Positions 1-7,976 are shown, numbered from the stretch's first letter. The stretch: 64,000 bases of DNA from Alphaproteobacteria bacterium UBA3612 (GCA_002375465.1 DFLT01000012.1:239122-303121); one strand, 5' to 3'. The notes: a model not told the origin generated them from the sequence alone. Translations and numbers: made by a program.

Positions 1-326
1 CTCCGGCGCCACCGCCTGCCCCCGACCTGTCGCGTCAGGCCGAACCGCGTCGCGGGTCTGACTTTGGCTTTGGTCAGGACGACTATCCCTCGGCTTCCTT
101 GCGCAACGAGGAGGAGGGTACCGTGACGATTACATATCAGATCGGGACCAACGGGCGCGTCGTGAACGGCAGCTGTAGGGTTGTAGATTCCAGCGGGCAC
201 TCGCGCCTGGACGATCAGTCCTGCCGGCTTGCAGAACGGAACTTCCGCTTCAATCCCGGCCTCAACAGGGCTGGCGAAGAGGCCGTGACGTCACGTACCG
301 ACAGGTTTCGTTGGGAAATTCAATAG
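1..326 (+). CDS. tonB: TonB energy transducer, C-terminal part (5' end outside window)
   Basis: The open frame runs from the window edge (first full codon at 3) to TAG at 324-326, about 107 residues, with no start needed inside. It begins with a proline-rich stretch (PAPPPAPD), typical of the TonB periplasmic linker. A TonB C-terminal domain follows, beginning DYPSASL and ending FRWEIQ; 'EEEGTVTITYQIGTNGRV' is the usual beta-strand core in this family. TonB spans the periplasm and passes proton-motive energy from ExbB/ExbD to outer-membrane receptors. exbB follows 53 bases downstream, with two exbD genes after it, which supports the assignment. The N-terminal membrane anchor is not visible. 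Confidence 0.9.
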   Translation, partial: PAPPPAPDLSRQAEPRRGSDFGFGQDDYPSASLRNEEEGTVTITYQIGTNGRVVNGSCRVVDSSGHSRLDDQSCRLAERNFRFNPGLNRAGEEAVTSRTDRFRWEIQ

Positions 327-342
327 CGTCGGCGGTCCGACG
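327..342 (+). other. Small hairpin between tonB and exbB
   Basis: CGTCGG (327-332) and CCGACG (337-342) form a perfect 6-bp stem with a CGGT loop, starting at the base after the tonB stop. No T-run follows. It may act as an RNA-processing or stability element between tonB and exbB; its function is inferred only from position. Confidence 0.4.
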
Positions 343-379
343 TGTGTGAACAGAAGTATCTCTTAGGGGACATAAGGAA

Positions 380-1249
380 ATGAAAATGCGTATCTCTAAC
401 CTTACCGCCAAGGCATCGATCGCCGCCGGCACCCTTCTCCTGGCGTCTCCCGCCATGGCGACGGCAATCGAAACTGAAAATCCATATGGTCTTCTTCCCG
501 CTCTGAAGCAGGGTGGACCGATCGCGTGGTTCCTGTTCGGCGTGCTGCTGATTATGTCCCTCGGTACCTGGTATCTGCTGTTCACCAAATGGTGGGACCA
601 GAAGCGGATCATGTCCGAGGCGAAGGACATCGACAAGAAGTTCTGGACCGCTCCCAGCCTTCGCGAGGGCGCATCCAAGCTGCCGAAGAACTCGCCTTAT
701 CGCCTGATCGTCGACGATGGCATCCGTGCATCCGAGCATCACGAAGGTCGCCTGACCGACAAGATCGACGAGCATGAGTGGGTGACGATGTCGCTCGACC
801 GTTCGCAGGCAGCGATCTCTTCGAAGCTGGGCAGCGGCCTGTCGTTTCTCGCATCGGTCGGTTCGACAGCACCGTTCGTCGGTCTGCTGGGCACCGTTGT
901 CGGTATTTACCGCGCTCTGATCGGTATCGGTGTCGCTGGCCAGGCGTCGATCGACAAGGTCGCGGGTCCGGTTGGTGAGGCGCTCATCATGACCGCGCTC
1001 GGCCTGTTCGTCGCCGTTCCCGCCGTGCTTGCCTATAACTGGCTGCTTGGTCGTAACCGCGACGTGCTGAAGCACATCGGCAACTTTGCCGACGACGTGC
1101 ACGGCTTCCTGGTTTCCGGTGCTCGCGTCAGTGCTGCTGGTGCAGCAGCAGCAGCGAAGCCTGCTTCGGGCACCGCGGGCGTTCGTCCGGCCGGTTCGGC
1201 AAGCGTTGGTTCCACGACGACGACGGCGACCAACACGCCCAAGAAGTAG
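380..1249 (+). CDS. exbB: ExbB/TolQ/MotA-family proton channel
   Basis: This 289-residue inner-membrane protein forms the pentameric H+ channel that powers TonB together with ExbD. The N-terminus looks like a cleavable signal (hydrophobic residues 13-27 ending PAMATA). The first family transmembrane helix is at about 46-68. The MotA/ExbB core (SFLASVGSTAPFVGLLGTV, then GEALIMTALGLFVAVPAV) supplies helices 2 and 3 at about 155-220. The C-terminal 35 residues are alanine/threonine-rich low complexity ending PKK. The cleavable-signal-plus-channel layout is common in sphingomonad ExbB proteins. The start is the first of two nearby ATGs, after 'ggggacataagga'. It sits between tonB and two exbD genes. 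Confidence 0.93.
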   Translation: MKMRISNLTAKASIAAGTLLLASPAMATAIETENPYGLLPALKQGGPIAWFLFGVLLIMSLGTWYLLFTKWWDQKRIMSEAKDIDKKFWTAPSLREGASKLPKNSPYRLIVDDGIRASEHHEGRLTDKIDEHEWVTMSLDRSQAAISSKLGSGLSFLASVGSTAPFVGLLGTVVGIYRALIGIGVAGQASIDKVAGPVGEALIMTALGLFVAVPAVLAYNWLLGRNRDVLKHIGNFADDVHGFLVSGARVSAAGAAAAAKPASGTAGVRPAGSASVGSTTTTATNTPKK

Positions 1250-1260
1250 TTAGGTGGTGA

Positions 1261-1282
1261 GGGCGGCGTTCTTTCGCCGCCC
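1261..1282 (+). other. Intercistronic hairpin between exbB and exbD
   Basis: GGGCGGCG (1261-1268) and CGCCGCCC (1275-1282) form a perfect 8-bp G+C stem with a TTCTTT loop, followed only by TTGTG. It resembles a weakened terminator. It could reduce read-through, or protect exbB mRNA and so raise ExbB over ExbD; this is inferred from position. Confidence 0.5.
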
Positions 1283-1323
1283 TTGTGCCTGTCCTGTAAG
1301 GGTTACTGAAGGAAAGCCGCAAC

Positions 1324-1800
1324 ATGGCAATGAAAGTCGGGGAATCCGACCCCAACGCCCCGATGAACGAGATCAACACGACGCCGCTCGTCGACGTTAT
1401 GCTGGTTCTCCTGATCATCTTCCTGATTACTGTTCCGGTCGTTATTCAGACCGTACCGTTGACACTGCCGAATGTTCGTTCGGTGGCGACAACGACGAAG
1501 CCGGAGAATGTCAGCCTCTCCGTCAACTCACAGGGCGATGTTTACATCGGTACGGATCGCATCAACGATTATGACGAACTTCGCGAGAAGCTGTCGACCA
1601 GGCTGCAGGATTATCTGGACGAGAAGGAAGCGGCTGGCGAGACGGTTACCGAATTGCCGGAGGTTCACATTCGCGGAGACGCTGGCGTCGAGTATCAGAA
1701 TGTCGGCGGAGTGATCTTCACCGTGCAACGCGCCGGGTATATCAAGATCGCATTCATCTCCGAACCGCCTGCTGGTAACGTCCAGCGCGCAATTTACTAG
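1324..1800 (+). CDS. exbD: ExbD biopolymer transport protein (first copy)
   Basis: The protein has 158 residues with one N-terminal membrane helix and a periplasmic domain. The ExbD signature NEINTTPLVDVMLVLLIIF lies at residues 15-33; Asp24 is the conserved proton-carrying residue in the channel. The periplasmic part ends in a typical ExbD/TolR fold (VHIRGDAGVEYQNVGGVIFTVQRAG). It follows exbB by 74 bases and precedes a second exbD by 11 bases, so the complex may use two ExbD variants, as in several alphaproteobacteria and Xanthomonas. A 'gaagga' purine stretch lies just upstream. Confidence 0.94.
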   Translation: MAMKVGESDPNAPMNEINTTPLVDVMLVLLIIFLITVPVVIQTVPLTLPNVRSVATTTKPENVSLSVNSQGDVYIGTDRINDYDELREKLSTRLQDYLDEKEAAGETVTELPEVHIRGDAGVEYQNVGGVIFTVQRAGYIKIAFISEPPAGNVQRAIY

Positions 1801-1811
1801 GAGGCTAGACA

Positions 1812-2237
1812 ATGGCCATTTCAATGGGCGGGGGCGGTGGCCCCATGGTGGAAATGAACACCACGCCGCTGATCGACGTGATGCTGGTCCTGTTGATCAT
1901 GTTCATCATCACAATTCCGATCCAAACGCATGCGGTGAAGCTGGATCTTCCGATTGACGATCCCAACGCTCAGCCGCCTGAAGTCGACCCGGTCGTCAAT
2001 CGCATCAGCATCGACTTCCTGAACGACATCTACTGGAACGATACGCCGGTGACGCCGACCCAGCTGGAGGCGTATTTCACGCAGTCCGCAAGTCTCGATC
2101 CGCAGCCTGAGATCCACGTCCGTCCCGATGCGCTTGCGCGGTACGAGGTAGTCAGCGAGATCATGGCCAGCGCTCAGCGCAATGGCGTCTCGAAGATCGG
2201 GTTCGTGGGCAATGAGGCCTACGCCGGTCTGAGATAA
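1812..2237 (+). CDS. ExbD biopolymer transport protein (second copy)
   Basis: The 141-residue paralogue of the preceding gene has a short glycine-rich N-terminus (MAISMGGGGGP) and the signature EMNTTPLIDVMLVLLIMF, with the channel aspartate at Asp22. The periplasmic domain is shorter than in the first copy but ends similarly (IHVRPDALARYEVVSEIMASAQRNGVSKIGF). The 'aggaggct' sequence 6-13 bases upstream is a strong ribosome-binding site that overlaps the stop region of the first exbD. It is the last gene of the operon; a terminator follows 24 bases later. Confidence 0.93.
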   Translation: MAISMGGGGGPMVEMNTTPLIDVMLVLLIMFIITIPIQTHAVKLDLPIDDPNAQPPEVDPVVNRISIDFLNDIYWNDTPVTPTQLEAYFTQSASLDPQPEIHVRPDALARYEVVSEIMASAQRNGVSKIGFVGNEAYAGLR

Positions 2238-2260
2238 TTTCCGATATTTCGGCAAGAAGA

Positions 2261-2288
2261 GGCGGTCCTGCACGGGCCGCCTTTTTTT
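2261..2288 (+). terminator. Rho-independent terminator of the tonB-exbBDD operon
   Basis: GGCGGTCC (2261-2268) pairs with GGGCCGCC (2274-2281), one G-U pair included, around a TGCAC loop; seven Ts follow (2282-2288). Position and structure are those of an intrinsic terminator for the plus-strand operon. Confidence 0.9.
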
Positions 2289-2562
2289 ATGGCTGGCGTT
2301 CCCGCGCGCTTCGGGAAACATCTTTCTGGGTCGCGCGCGGGCAACGGGTGCTGTCCTGCAGGCATGCCGATCACGTTCGCCGCAATAGATTCTATAACGA
2401 AACCGCCCATACGGGGACCGTTAGCAAGGTCGCCCCGGCGACCGCAGTCTTCTCTGGCCGCATCCGAACGGACAGCCCGACCCTTGGGGCAGTACACCGG
2501 CACGCGTGACGCGAATACCATCCAGCCGGCGATGACGCCAATTTCGCCTAGGTCGTCATCTG
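2289..2562. other. Intergenic stretch between exbD2 and phaZ
   Basis: This is the convergent gap after the terminator. Short open frames occur on both strands but none has a convincing start, ribosome-binding site or recognisable product. I see no clear hairpin with a T-run for the minus-strand phaZ. Confidence 0.5.
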
Positions 2563-3801
2563 CTAGCCGTCATGCTGTTTGATGAACTCTTCCAGCACCG
2601 GAGCGATGCGGCTCCTCCATTTGCTGCCGTTGAATATGCCGTAATGACCGACGCCCTTCGCCAGCAAATAGCGCTTCTTCTCGTCCGACAAGTTTGTCGC
2701 CAGCGAGAGTGCCGCCTTCGTCTGGCCAAGGCCGGAGATGTCGTCGCGCTCTCCTTCGATGGCCAGTAAGGCGACGTCGGTGATTTGCCCAGGATCCACC
2801 GGTTCACCCCGGCGCGTCATCTGGCCCGTCGGTAACAGGTGGCTTTGGAACACGGTGTCCACGGTCTGCAAATAGAATTCGGCCGTCATGTCGCACACCG
2901 CGCGATATTCGTCATAGAAGCTCTTGGTCGATTCGGCGCTCTCGCCATCGCCTGCCACCATATGTTTGAACATCTCCCAATGGCTCATCATATGCCCGGC
3001 CAGGTTCATTGACATGAACCCAGCCAATTGCATGAAGCCGGGATAGACCCGCCGCATTGCCCCGGGATAAAATGGTGGCACGGTCGCGATTGCGTTCTGT
3101 TCGAACCAGGCGTGCGGCTTGTTCGTCGCCATGCCATTCACGGCGGTCGGTGCTTCGCGCGTGTCGATCGGCCCGCCCATCATTGTCAGGGTGGCGGGCA
3201 GGGCGGGGCTCTTTTCGGCGGACATCAAGGCCACGGCCGCATAGACGGGCACACTCGGTTGGCAGACGGCAAGTACGTGGCTGCCGCCCCCAATATGCTC
3301 CAGATATGCCTGAACATAATCGATATAATCGTCGAGATCGAAGGTCCCGTCGCTCATGGGCACCATCTTCGCGTCACGCCAGTCGGTGATCCAGACATCA
3401 TGATTCGGGATCATGCGCTCGACCGTGCCGCGCAGCAGCGTGGCATAATGGCCGGACATGGGGGCGACGATCAACAGGCGCGGCTGGGCCTTACCGTCGG
3501 CATCCACATTCCCGCCCTCTTTGACGAAGTGCTTTAACTGGCCAAAGGCAAGCCGCTTTTCGATTTTTTCCGTCACATGGTAGGTTTTGCCCTCGAGCTC
3601 GACCGTCTCCAGACCGAAATCTGGCTTCCCACGCGGCTCCACCGCGTGCGCGAAAACGTCGAGGGCTGACGCTACGACGGGGCCGGCGGGGGTATAGGCC
3701 AGCGGGTTCGTCGCGTTGGACAGCAGATTGGCGCCCGCCTGCGCGGCCGCGCCGACTCCTGCCAGCATGGCTCTCTGCATCTCATAAGCTTGGTAAAGCA
3801 T
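2563..3801 (-). CDS. phaZ: Intracellular polyhydroxyalkanoate depolymerase
   Basis: This alpha/beta-hydrolase of 412 residues belongs to the PhaZ1 type that mobilises storage polyester (PHB/PHA) inside the cell. The nucleophile is a cysteine in AVCQPSVP (Cys180), as in the Ralstonia PhaZ1 group, rather than the serine of extracellular depolymerases. The acid and base are likely in GERDDISGL and in the C-terminal VGHYGIFNG. An upstream strand-turn (LLIVAPMSGHYATLLRGTVE) and DVWITDWRDAKMVP also fit the family. ATG at 3801 is chosen over GTG at 3807 because GGGAG lies 5 bases before the ATG and overlaps the GTG. No phaC, phasin or phaR gene is in the window. The gene stands alone. Confidence 0.88.
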   Translation of the reverse strand: MLYQAYEMQRAMLAGVGAAAQAGANLLSNATNPLAYTPAGPVVASALDVFAHAVEPRGKPDFGLETVELEGKTYHVTEKIEKRLAFGQLKHFVKEGGNVDADGKAQPRLLIVAPMSGHYATLLRGTVERMIPNHDVWITDWRDAKMVPMSDGTFDLDDYIDYVQAYLEHIGGGSHVLAVCQPSVPVYAAVALMSAEKSPALPATLTMMGGPIDTREAPTAVNGMATNKPHAWFEQNAIATVPPFYPGAMRRVYPGFMQLAGFMSMNLAGHMMSHWEMFKHMVAGDGESAESTKSFYDEYRAVCDMTAEFYLQTVDTVFQSHLLPTGQMTRRGEPVDPGQITDVALLAIEGERDDISGLGQTKAALSLATNLSDEKKRYLLAKGVGHYGIFNGSKWRSRIAPVLEEFIKQHDG

Positions 3802-4130
3802 AAGCACTCCCGGTTAGATGCTGTATGTTGCACTGCAGCATTAACATTTCAAGAAGGCATGTGGTTGCATGCCTCTTATTGACGGGGGCAGGGCGGGTCT
3901 TGACAGGAAAGCACCGCGACCCTGCCGGGATGTAGGGCGGGCGCATGGGCCGGGCCAATTTTCTGATTTGTTCACCGTTCCCTACTTTCCACGTGCAGCA
4001 AACCGTTGACTCGGGGCCCATGACTTTCTAGTGCAGGCCTCGCTTCGGCAGGGGTTCTACACTTCGCGCCGGCGCTTTGCCGTATCCGTGGCGCCCATCG
4101 CATCCAGCGTGGCGCGGGAGAACTCTGGTC
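3802..4130. other. Divergent promoter region between phaZ and atpI
   Basis: No gene is seen. The phaZ-proximal end carries a dyad ATGCTG (3818-3823) / CAGCAT (3836-3841) within a TGC/GCA-rich stretch, possibly an operator. On the plus strand TTGACT (4006-4011) is followed after 17 bases by TAGTGC, a weak sigma-70-like candidate for the ATP synthase operon. Neither promoter can be called with confidence. Confidence 0.4.
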
Positions 4131-4484
4131 TTGACCGATTCCCGCTCTTCCGAGTCTCTTGAGGCCCGGCTTGCTGCTGCAAAGGCTCGCGCCAATCCAG
4201 AGGCTGATCCCCGCTCCGTTGCGGGGAATGCCTTTGCGCAAGGGACGCGGTTGGCGCTGGAGCTTGTGGCGGGCATTCTGGTCGGGGCGGCACTGGGGTA
4301 TTTTCTTGATCGCTGGCTGGGCTCTTCGCCCTTCGGTATGATCGGGGGATTTCTTCTCGGGCTGGTCGCCGGGTTCATGAACCTGATGCGCGCCGTGAAC
4401 CGAGAGGCTGCCAAAGTGACTGACGCTGAACTGGCGGCTTTGCCGCGTGTCGAAGATGACGACGACGAAGAAAGATTATTCTGA
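4131..4484 (+). CDS. atpI: ATP synthase assembly protein AtpI
   Basis: The small inner-membrane protein (117 residues from this start) has two hydrophobic helices (ALELVAGILVGAALGYFLDRW and FGMIGGFLLGLVAGFMNLMRAV) and matches the AtpI/AtpZ family that helps assemble the c-ring. The TTG at 4131 is preferred because GGGAG lies at 4116-4120; an upstream TTG at 4077 would add 18 residues without a similar signal. The C-terminus is acidic (VEDDDDEERLF) and overlaps the beginning of atpB, indicating translational coupling. It is the first gene of the F0 operon. Confidence 0.85.
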   Translation: MTDSRSSESLEARLAAAKARANPEADPRSVAGNAFAQGTRLALELVAGILVGAALGYFLDRWLGSSPFGMIGGFLLGLVAGFMNLMRAVNREAAKVTDAELAALPRVEDDDDEERLF

Positions 4485-5232
4485 CGTGGCCGGACCGCTC
4501 GAACAGTTTGAAATCAAGCCGCTTTATCCGATTGAGATCGGCGGCTACGACCTTAGTTTCACGAACGCTTCGGCGTGGATGATCGGCATTCTTGTCGCCA
4601 TCTGGGCCTTCATGTTCTTTGGCATGCGAAAGGCCGAACTGGTCCCAGGGCGCTGGCAGTCGGCGGTCGAGGGACTGCACGAATTCGTCGTCGGCATGGT
4701 GGACGAAAATATCGGGCCGAACGGGCGCGCCTATGTGCCCTTCATTTTCAGCCTCTTTATCTTCATTCTTGTCGCGAACATGGCGGGCCTCCTGCCTTAT
4801 GCCTTTACCGTGACCAGCCATATCGCGGTCACCTTTGCCTTTGCGGCATTCATATTCCTGATGTGCATTCTGATCGGACTGGCGCGCCACGGACTGGCAT
4901 GGTTCGGTTTCTTCATGCCCCCGGGCACGCCCTGGTACCTGATGCCGCTGATCATCCCCATCGAGATCATCAGCTTCCTGGCACGTCCTATCACGCTCAG
5001 CGTACGTCTGTTCGCGAACATGACCGCCGGGCACATCCTGCTCAAGATTTTCGCCGGCTTCGTGATCTCATTGGGTCTCGCCGGCGGCATCTGGGCGGCG
5101 GTGGGCATCCTTCCCTTTGCCATGAACGTCGCTCTCTACGCGCTCGAACTGATCGTTGCCGTCGTGCAGGCGTATGTTTTTGCTCTTCTCACCACTGTCT
5201 ATCTTAACGACAGCATCAATCTCGAACATTAA
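4456..5232 (+). CDS. atpB: F0F1 ATP synthase subunit a
   Basis: The 258-residue multi-pass inner-membrane subunit forms the two proton half-channels against the c-ring. The essential arginine is visible in ARPITLSVRLFANMTAGH (the R of SVRLFANM); EPGTPWYLMPL-type loops (PPGTPWYLMPLIIPIEIISF) are also typical. It overlaps the end of atpI by 29 bases; a GTG nine bases upstream (4447) is an alternative start. It is followed 22 bases later by atpE. The length is normal for alphaproteobacterial subunit a. Confidence 0.96.
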   Translation: MTTTKKDYSDVAGPLEQFEIKPLYPIEIGGYDLSFTNASAWMIGILVAIWAFMFFGMRKAELVPGRWQSAVEGLHEFVVGMVDENIGPNGRAYVPFIFSLFIFILVANMAGLLPYAFTVTSHIAVTFAFAAFIFLMCILIGLARHGLAWFGFFMPPGTPWYLMPLIIPIEIISFLARPITLSVRLFANMTAGHILLKIFAGFVISLGLAGGIWAAVGILPFAMNVALYALELIVAVVQAYVFALLTTVYLNDSINLEH

Positions 5233-5254
5233 GTCCCTCGAAAGGTTAATTATC

Positions 5255-5482
5255 ATGGACGCAGTAGCAGCAAAGCTCCTCGGTGCAGGTTTCGCGGCAA
5301 TGGGCCTCGGCATGGCCGCAATCGGTGTGGGCCTGATTTTCGGCCTGTTCCTCCTTGGCGCGCTTCGCAACCCGGCCGCGGCCAACTCGCAGCGCCCGAA
5401 CCTGCTGTTCGGCTTCGCCGTGACCGAGGCTCTGGGCATCTTCGCCTTCCTCGTCGCGCTGATCCTGCTCTTCGTCGTCTGA
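5255..5482 (+). CDS. atpE: F0F1 ATP synthase subunit c
   Basis: The 75-residue hairpin proteolipid is the monomer of the rotating c-ring. Two transmembrane helices (about 10-34 and 49-74) are joined by the polar loop RNPAA (38-42), and the proton-carrying carboxylate is Glu58 in LLFGFAVTEALG. A longer in-frame reading upstream has no ribosome-binding site and overlaps atpB, so ATG at 5255 is used, preceded by 'cgaaagg'. Glutamate as the proton carrier is the usual H+-type arrangement in this class; I see no Na+-binding signature. Confidence 0.96.
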   Translation: MDAVAAKLLGAGFAAMGLGMAAIGVGLIFGLFLLGALRNPAAANSQRPNLLFGFAVTEALGIFAFLVALILLFVV

Positions 5483-5508
5483 TTTTAAAGACGGTTCAGG
5501 AGTAAGAC

Positions 5509-5991
5509 ATGCCTCAGTTTGACATTGCCCGTGTGGCACTGCCCCAGATCGTATGGCTGCTCATCAGCTTTGGAATCCTGTTCCTGCTGATGCGCTCCAT
5601 GCTGCCGAAGGTCGTCGGCGTCGCAGAGCGGCGCTCCGGCACCATCGGTGGTGATCTGGACGCGGCGGACAAGGCGCGCCTCGATGCAGAGGCACGCCGG
5701 GAGGCTTATGAGACGTCGATCGCAAAAACCCGCGCCGAAGCGCAGGACGTGATCAACGACGCAAAGGCCGATGCCGCTCGCGAGAACGAGGCAAAGATGA
5801 AAGCGGCCGATGCGGCTGCTTCTGAAAAGATGACGGCGGCCGAGGCAGAGCTTCGTGCCGCCAAGGATTCCGCCCTTCAGAAACTGGAGGCGATTGCCGC
5901 CGATGCGACACAGGACATTGTCGAGCGTCTGACGGGCAACCGTCCGCCCGAAACAGAAGCAGCGACAGCAGTCGCCGCGGCGAGAGGCTAA
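5509..5991 (+). CDS. atpG: F0F1 ATP synthase subunit b'
   Basis: This b-type stator subunit (160 residues) has one membrane helix near the N-terminus (about 13-30, PQIVWLLISFGILFLLM) followed by a long charged alanine-rich helix that forms the peripheral stalk coiled coil. Two different b subunits (b' and b) in tandem are characteristic of alphaproteobacteria and photosynthetic bacteria. The symbol atpG or atpF' is used for b' in these organisms. The ribosome-binding site 'caggag' lies just upstream. It pairs with the next gene, atpF, 4 bases downstream. Confidence 0.93.
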   Translation: MPQFDIARVALPQIVWLLISFGILFLLMRSMLPKVVGVAERRSGTIGGDLDAADKARLDAEARREAYETSIAKTRAEAQDVINDAKADAARENEAKMKAADAAASEKMTAAEAELRAAKDSALQKLEAIAADATQDIVERLTGNRPPETEAATAVAAARG

Positions 5992-5995
5992 GGCC

Positions 5996-6640
5996 ATGCA
6001 GGATACCGTTCGCTCCGTCGATGTACCGGCAAGCAGCGCCCGCGATGCAACCGACCAGAACGAAGTCGTTTTGGACTCAGTCGGCGCCGGCACGGAAGTC
6101 GCCCAGTCGGAAGAAGTCGTCGCTGCCGAAGATGGCGAGAACCACGAATATTTCCTTGGCCTGGACAGCTATGGCTGGGTCGGTGCGAGCTTTTTCCTTT
6201 TCGTTGCGATCCTTCTTTATCTGAAGGTCCCGGCCAAGATTGCCGATGCGCTCGATTCGCGCGGAACACGGATCAGGTCGGAACTGGACGAGGCGAAGGC
6301 CTTGCGGGCAGAGGCGGAGGCACTTCTCGCCGAGCAGCAGGCACGTGCCGCCCAAAGTGCGCAGGATGCGGAAACGATCCTCGCCAATGCGCGGGCCGAA
6401 GCCGGCACGATCATAGAAGATGCCGAAACAACCGCCACTGCGATGGTGGCACGTCGCCAGCAGGCGGCTGAAGGCAAGATCGCTGCGGCCGAACGCGCAG
6501 CAGAGGCCGATATCAAGGCGCGCGTTGCGTCCCTCGCAACCGCTGCCGCCGCCACGCTGATCGAGCGCCAGACCGACGCCGCGGCCCAGCGTGACCTTAC
6601 CGACCGCGCCATTGCGGACCTCGGGACGCGTCTCAACTAA
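5996..6640 (+). CDS. atpF: F0F1 ATP synthase subunit b with long acidic N-terminus
   Basis: The second stator subunit has 214 residues, longer than the usual 155-180. The membrane helix (WVGASFFLFVAILLYLKVP) starts at about residue 61, after an acidic, disordered-looking extension rich in E, D, V and S. The rest is a long alanine/glutamate-rich coiled coil. No internal start with a good ribosome-binding site precedes the helix, so the extension looks genuine. It ends the F0 operon; the F1 genes are not in this window, consistent with the split F0/F1 arrangement of alphaproteobacteria. Confidence 0.92.
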   Translation: MQDTVRSVDVPASSARDATDQNEVVLDSVGAGTEVAQSEEVVAAEDGENHEYFLGLDSYGWVGASFFLFVAILLYLKVPAKIADALDSRGTRIRSELDEAKALRAEAEALLAEQQARAAQSAQDAETILANARAEAGTIIEDAETTATAMVARRQQAAEGKIAAAERAAEADIKARVASLATAAAATLIERQTDAAAQRDLTDRAIADLGTRLN

Positions 6641-6671
6641 TCACGCGCCTCAATTAAATCCGTATACGCGG

Positions 6672-6693
6672 GAGGGTGCCGATGCGCACCCTC
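6672..6693 (+). terminator. Hairpin after the F0 operon
   Basis: GAGGGTGC (6672-6679) and GCACCCTC (6686-6693) form a perfect 8-bp stem with a six-base loop, 32 bases after the atpF stop. No T-run follows, so it may be an inefficient or Rho-assisted terminator, or a 3'-end stabiliser. Confidence 0.5.
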
Positions 6694-6761
6694 TGGCCCT
6701 TACGCTCTCCACCGGTTAGAGCGTGACCCTCAGTCGCAGCTGTTGATGGGGGGATCCATAC

Positions 6762-7958
6762 ATGAATGAAGCCGAAGTTTTTCGTCCGAGCAGGCGCTCT
6801 GTTCTGGGGGTAGGTGCCGCTGGGCTGCTCGCTTCCGTGCTCCCGACTGCGGCACGGGCTGGCGACTGGGGTCAGATCGACTCCACTTTGGAAAACCTGG
6901 TCTGGGACCGCCATACGCCCAGTATCGCGGTCGCAATCGCCAGAGACGGCGTGATCGTTCATTCGCGATATATCGGCACCGCGAATCTCGAAACCGGTAC
7001 TCCCTGTAGCGCGGCGAGCATTTACCGCATCGGATCGGTGTCGAAACAATTTACCGCCGCCGGGCTCCTCCTGTTGCAGGAGGATGGCAAGCTTTCGCTA
7101 GACGATCCCCTGTCTCGCTACATGCCGGATTTCCCGCGTGCGAACGAAATAACCCTGCGGCAGATGGCGACGCATACGAGCGGTCTCGGAAATTACACTG
7201 ACACTGAGACCCCGCAGGAGTTTCTGCAGCGCAGCCGCATGGATCTCGACGATCCGGCCCTGCTGGAGTGGCTCCGCGAATCCGATCCGCTCTACACCTC
7301 CGAACCGGGCACGGAGTGGGCCTATAGCAACACCGCCTACGTCTTGCTGGGAATGATCATGACGCAGGTCAGCGGCATGGAATATGGCGACTTCCTGAAC
7401 AGCCGCCTGTTTGCACCGTACGATTTGCGTCAGACGAGCGTCGACAATGCAGCGACCGTCGTGCGCGATCGCGTGAACGGTTACACACCGGCCCCATCCT
7501 CGCCCACGGGCTTTGCCAACGCATCCTTTATCAGCATGATGATTCCCGGCGCTGCGGGGGCGATGACGTCGAGCGTTACCGACCTCTGCCATTGGCACCA
7601 GCTTTTGATGGCGGGAAAGATATTGAAGCCTGACAGCTTTCAGCAGTTCACGACTTCTGGCCGCCTGTCCAACGGCGCCTTGCCCATGCGGGGCAGCGGC
7701 GCGGACGCCACGCCCATCAATTACGGCCTCGGCGTCAATGTCGGCGAAGGCGATTACGGACGCATAATCTCACATGGCGGCGGCATTCAGGGGTTCATAT
7801 CCCGTCTGGCCAGCTACCCTGATGCGGGCCTGTCGATTGCGATGACGACAAACTGCGATCCGGGCATCGTCGATCCCAATGTCCGCCTGCCCGAGGGGAT
7901 GTCCGCTGCGCAGACCAGCTTCGAGGAACGGGTGAAAGCGATCCGCTCGGCCGCCTAG
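6762..7958 (+). CDS. Tat-exported serine hydrolase, beta-lactamase/class C family
   Basis: The 398-residue protein starts with a twin-arginine signal (RRSVLGVGAAGLLASVLPTAARA, cleavage near residue 33). The serine beta-lactamase/D-peptidase fold is indicated by SVSK at 92-95 (nucleophile Ser92 and Lys95), YSN at 188-190 and HGGG at 338-341. The HGG motif replaces the KTG of true beta-lactamases and is common in esterase EstB and D-aminopeptidase relatives. It probably hydrolyses an ester or peptide in the periplasm; the substrate is unknown. Resistance to beta-lactams should not be inferred. It stands alone between the ATP synthase genes and a convergent GST gene. Confidence 0.85.
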   Translation: MNEAEVFRPSRRSVLGVGAAGLLASVLPTAARAGDWGQIDSTLENLVWDRHTPSIAVAIARDGVIVHSRYIGTANLETGTPCSAASIYRIGSVSKQFTAAGLLLLQEDGKLSLDDPLSRYMPDFPRANEITLRQMATHTSGLGNYTDTETPQEFLQRSRMDLDDPALLEWLRESDPLYTSEPGTEWAYSNTAYVLLGMIMTQVSGMEYGDFLNSRLFAPYDLRQTSVDNAATVVRDRVNGYTPAPSSPTGFANASFISMMIPGAAGAMTSSVTDLCHWHQLLMAGKILKPDSFQQFTTSGRLSNGALPMRGSGADATPINYGLGVNVGEGDYGRIISHGGGIQGFISRLASYPDAGLSIAMTTNCDPGIVDPNVRLPEGMSAAQTSFEERVKAIRSAA

Positions 7959-7976
7959 GGCTACGTCTGCATGAGT

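Noticed and set aside
6762..7958. Calling the serine hydrolase a beta-lactamase resistance gene
   Set aside because: It has HGG in place of KTG; the fold is shared by esterases and D-aminopeptidases, so no resistance claim is justified.
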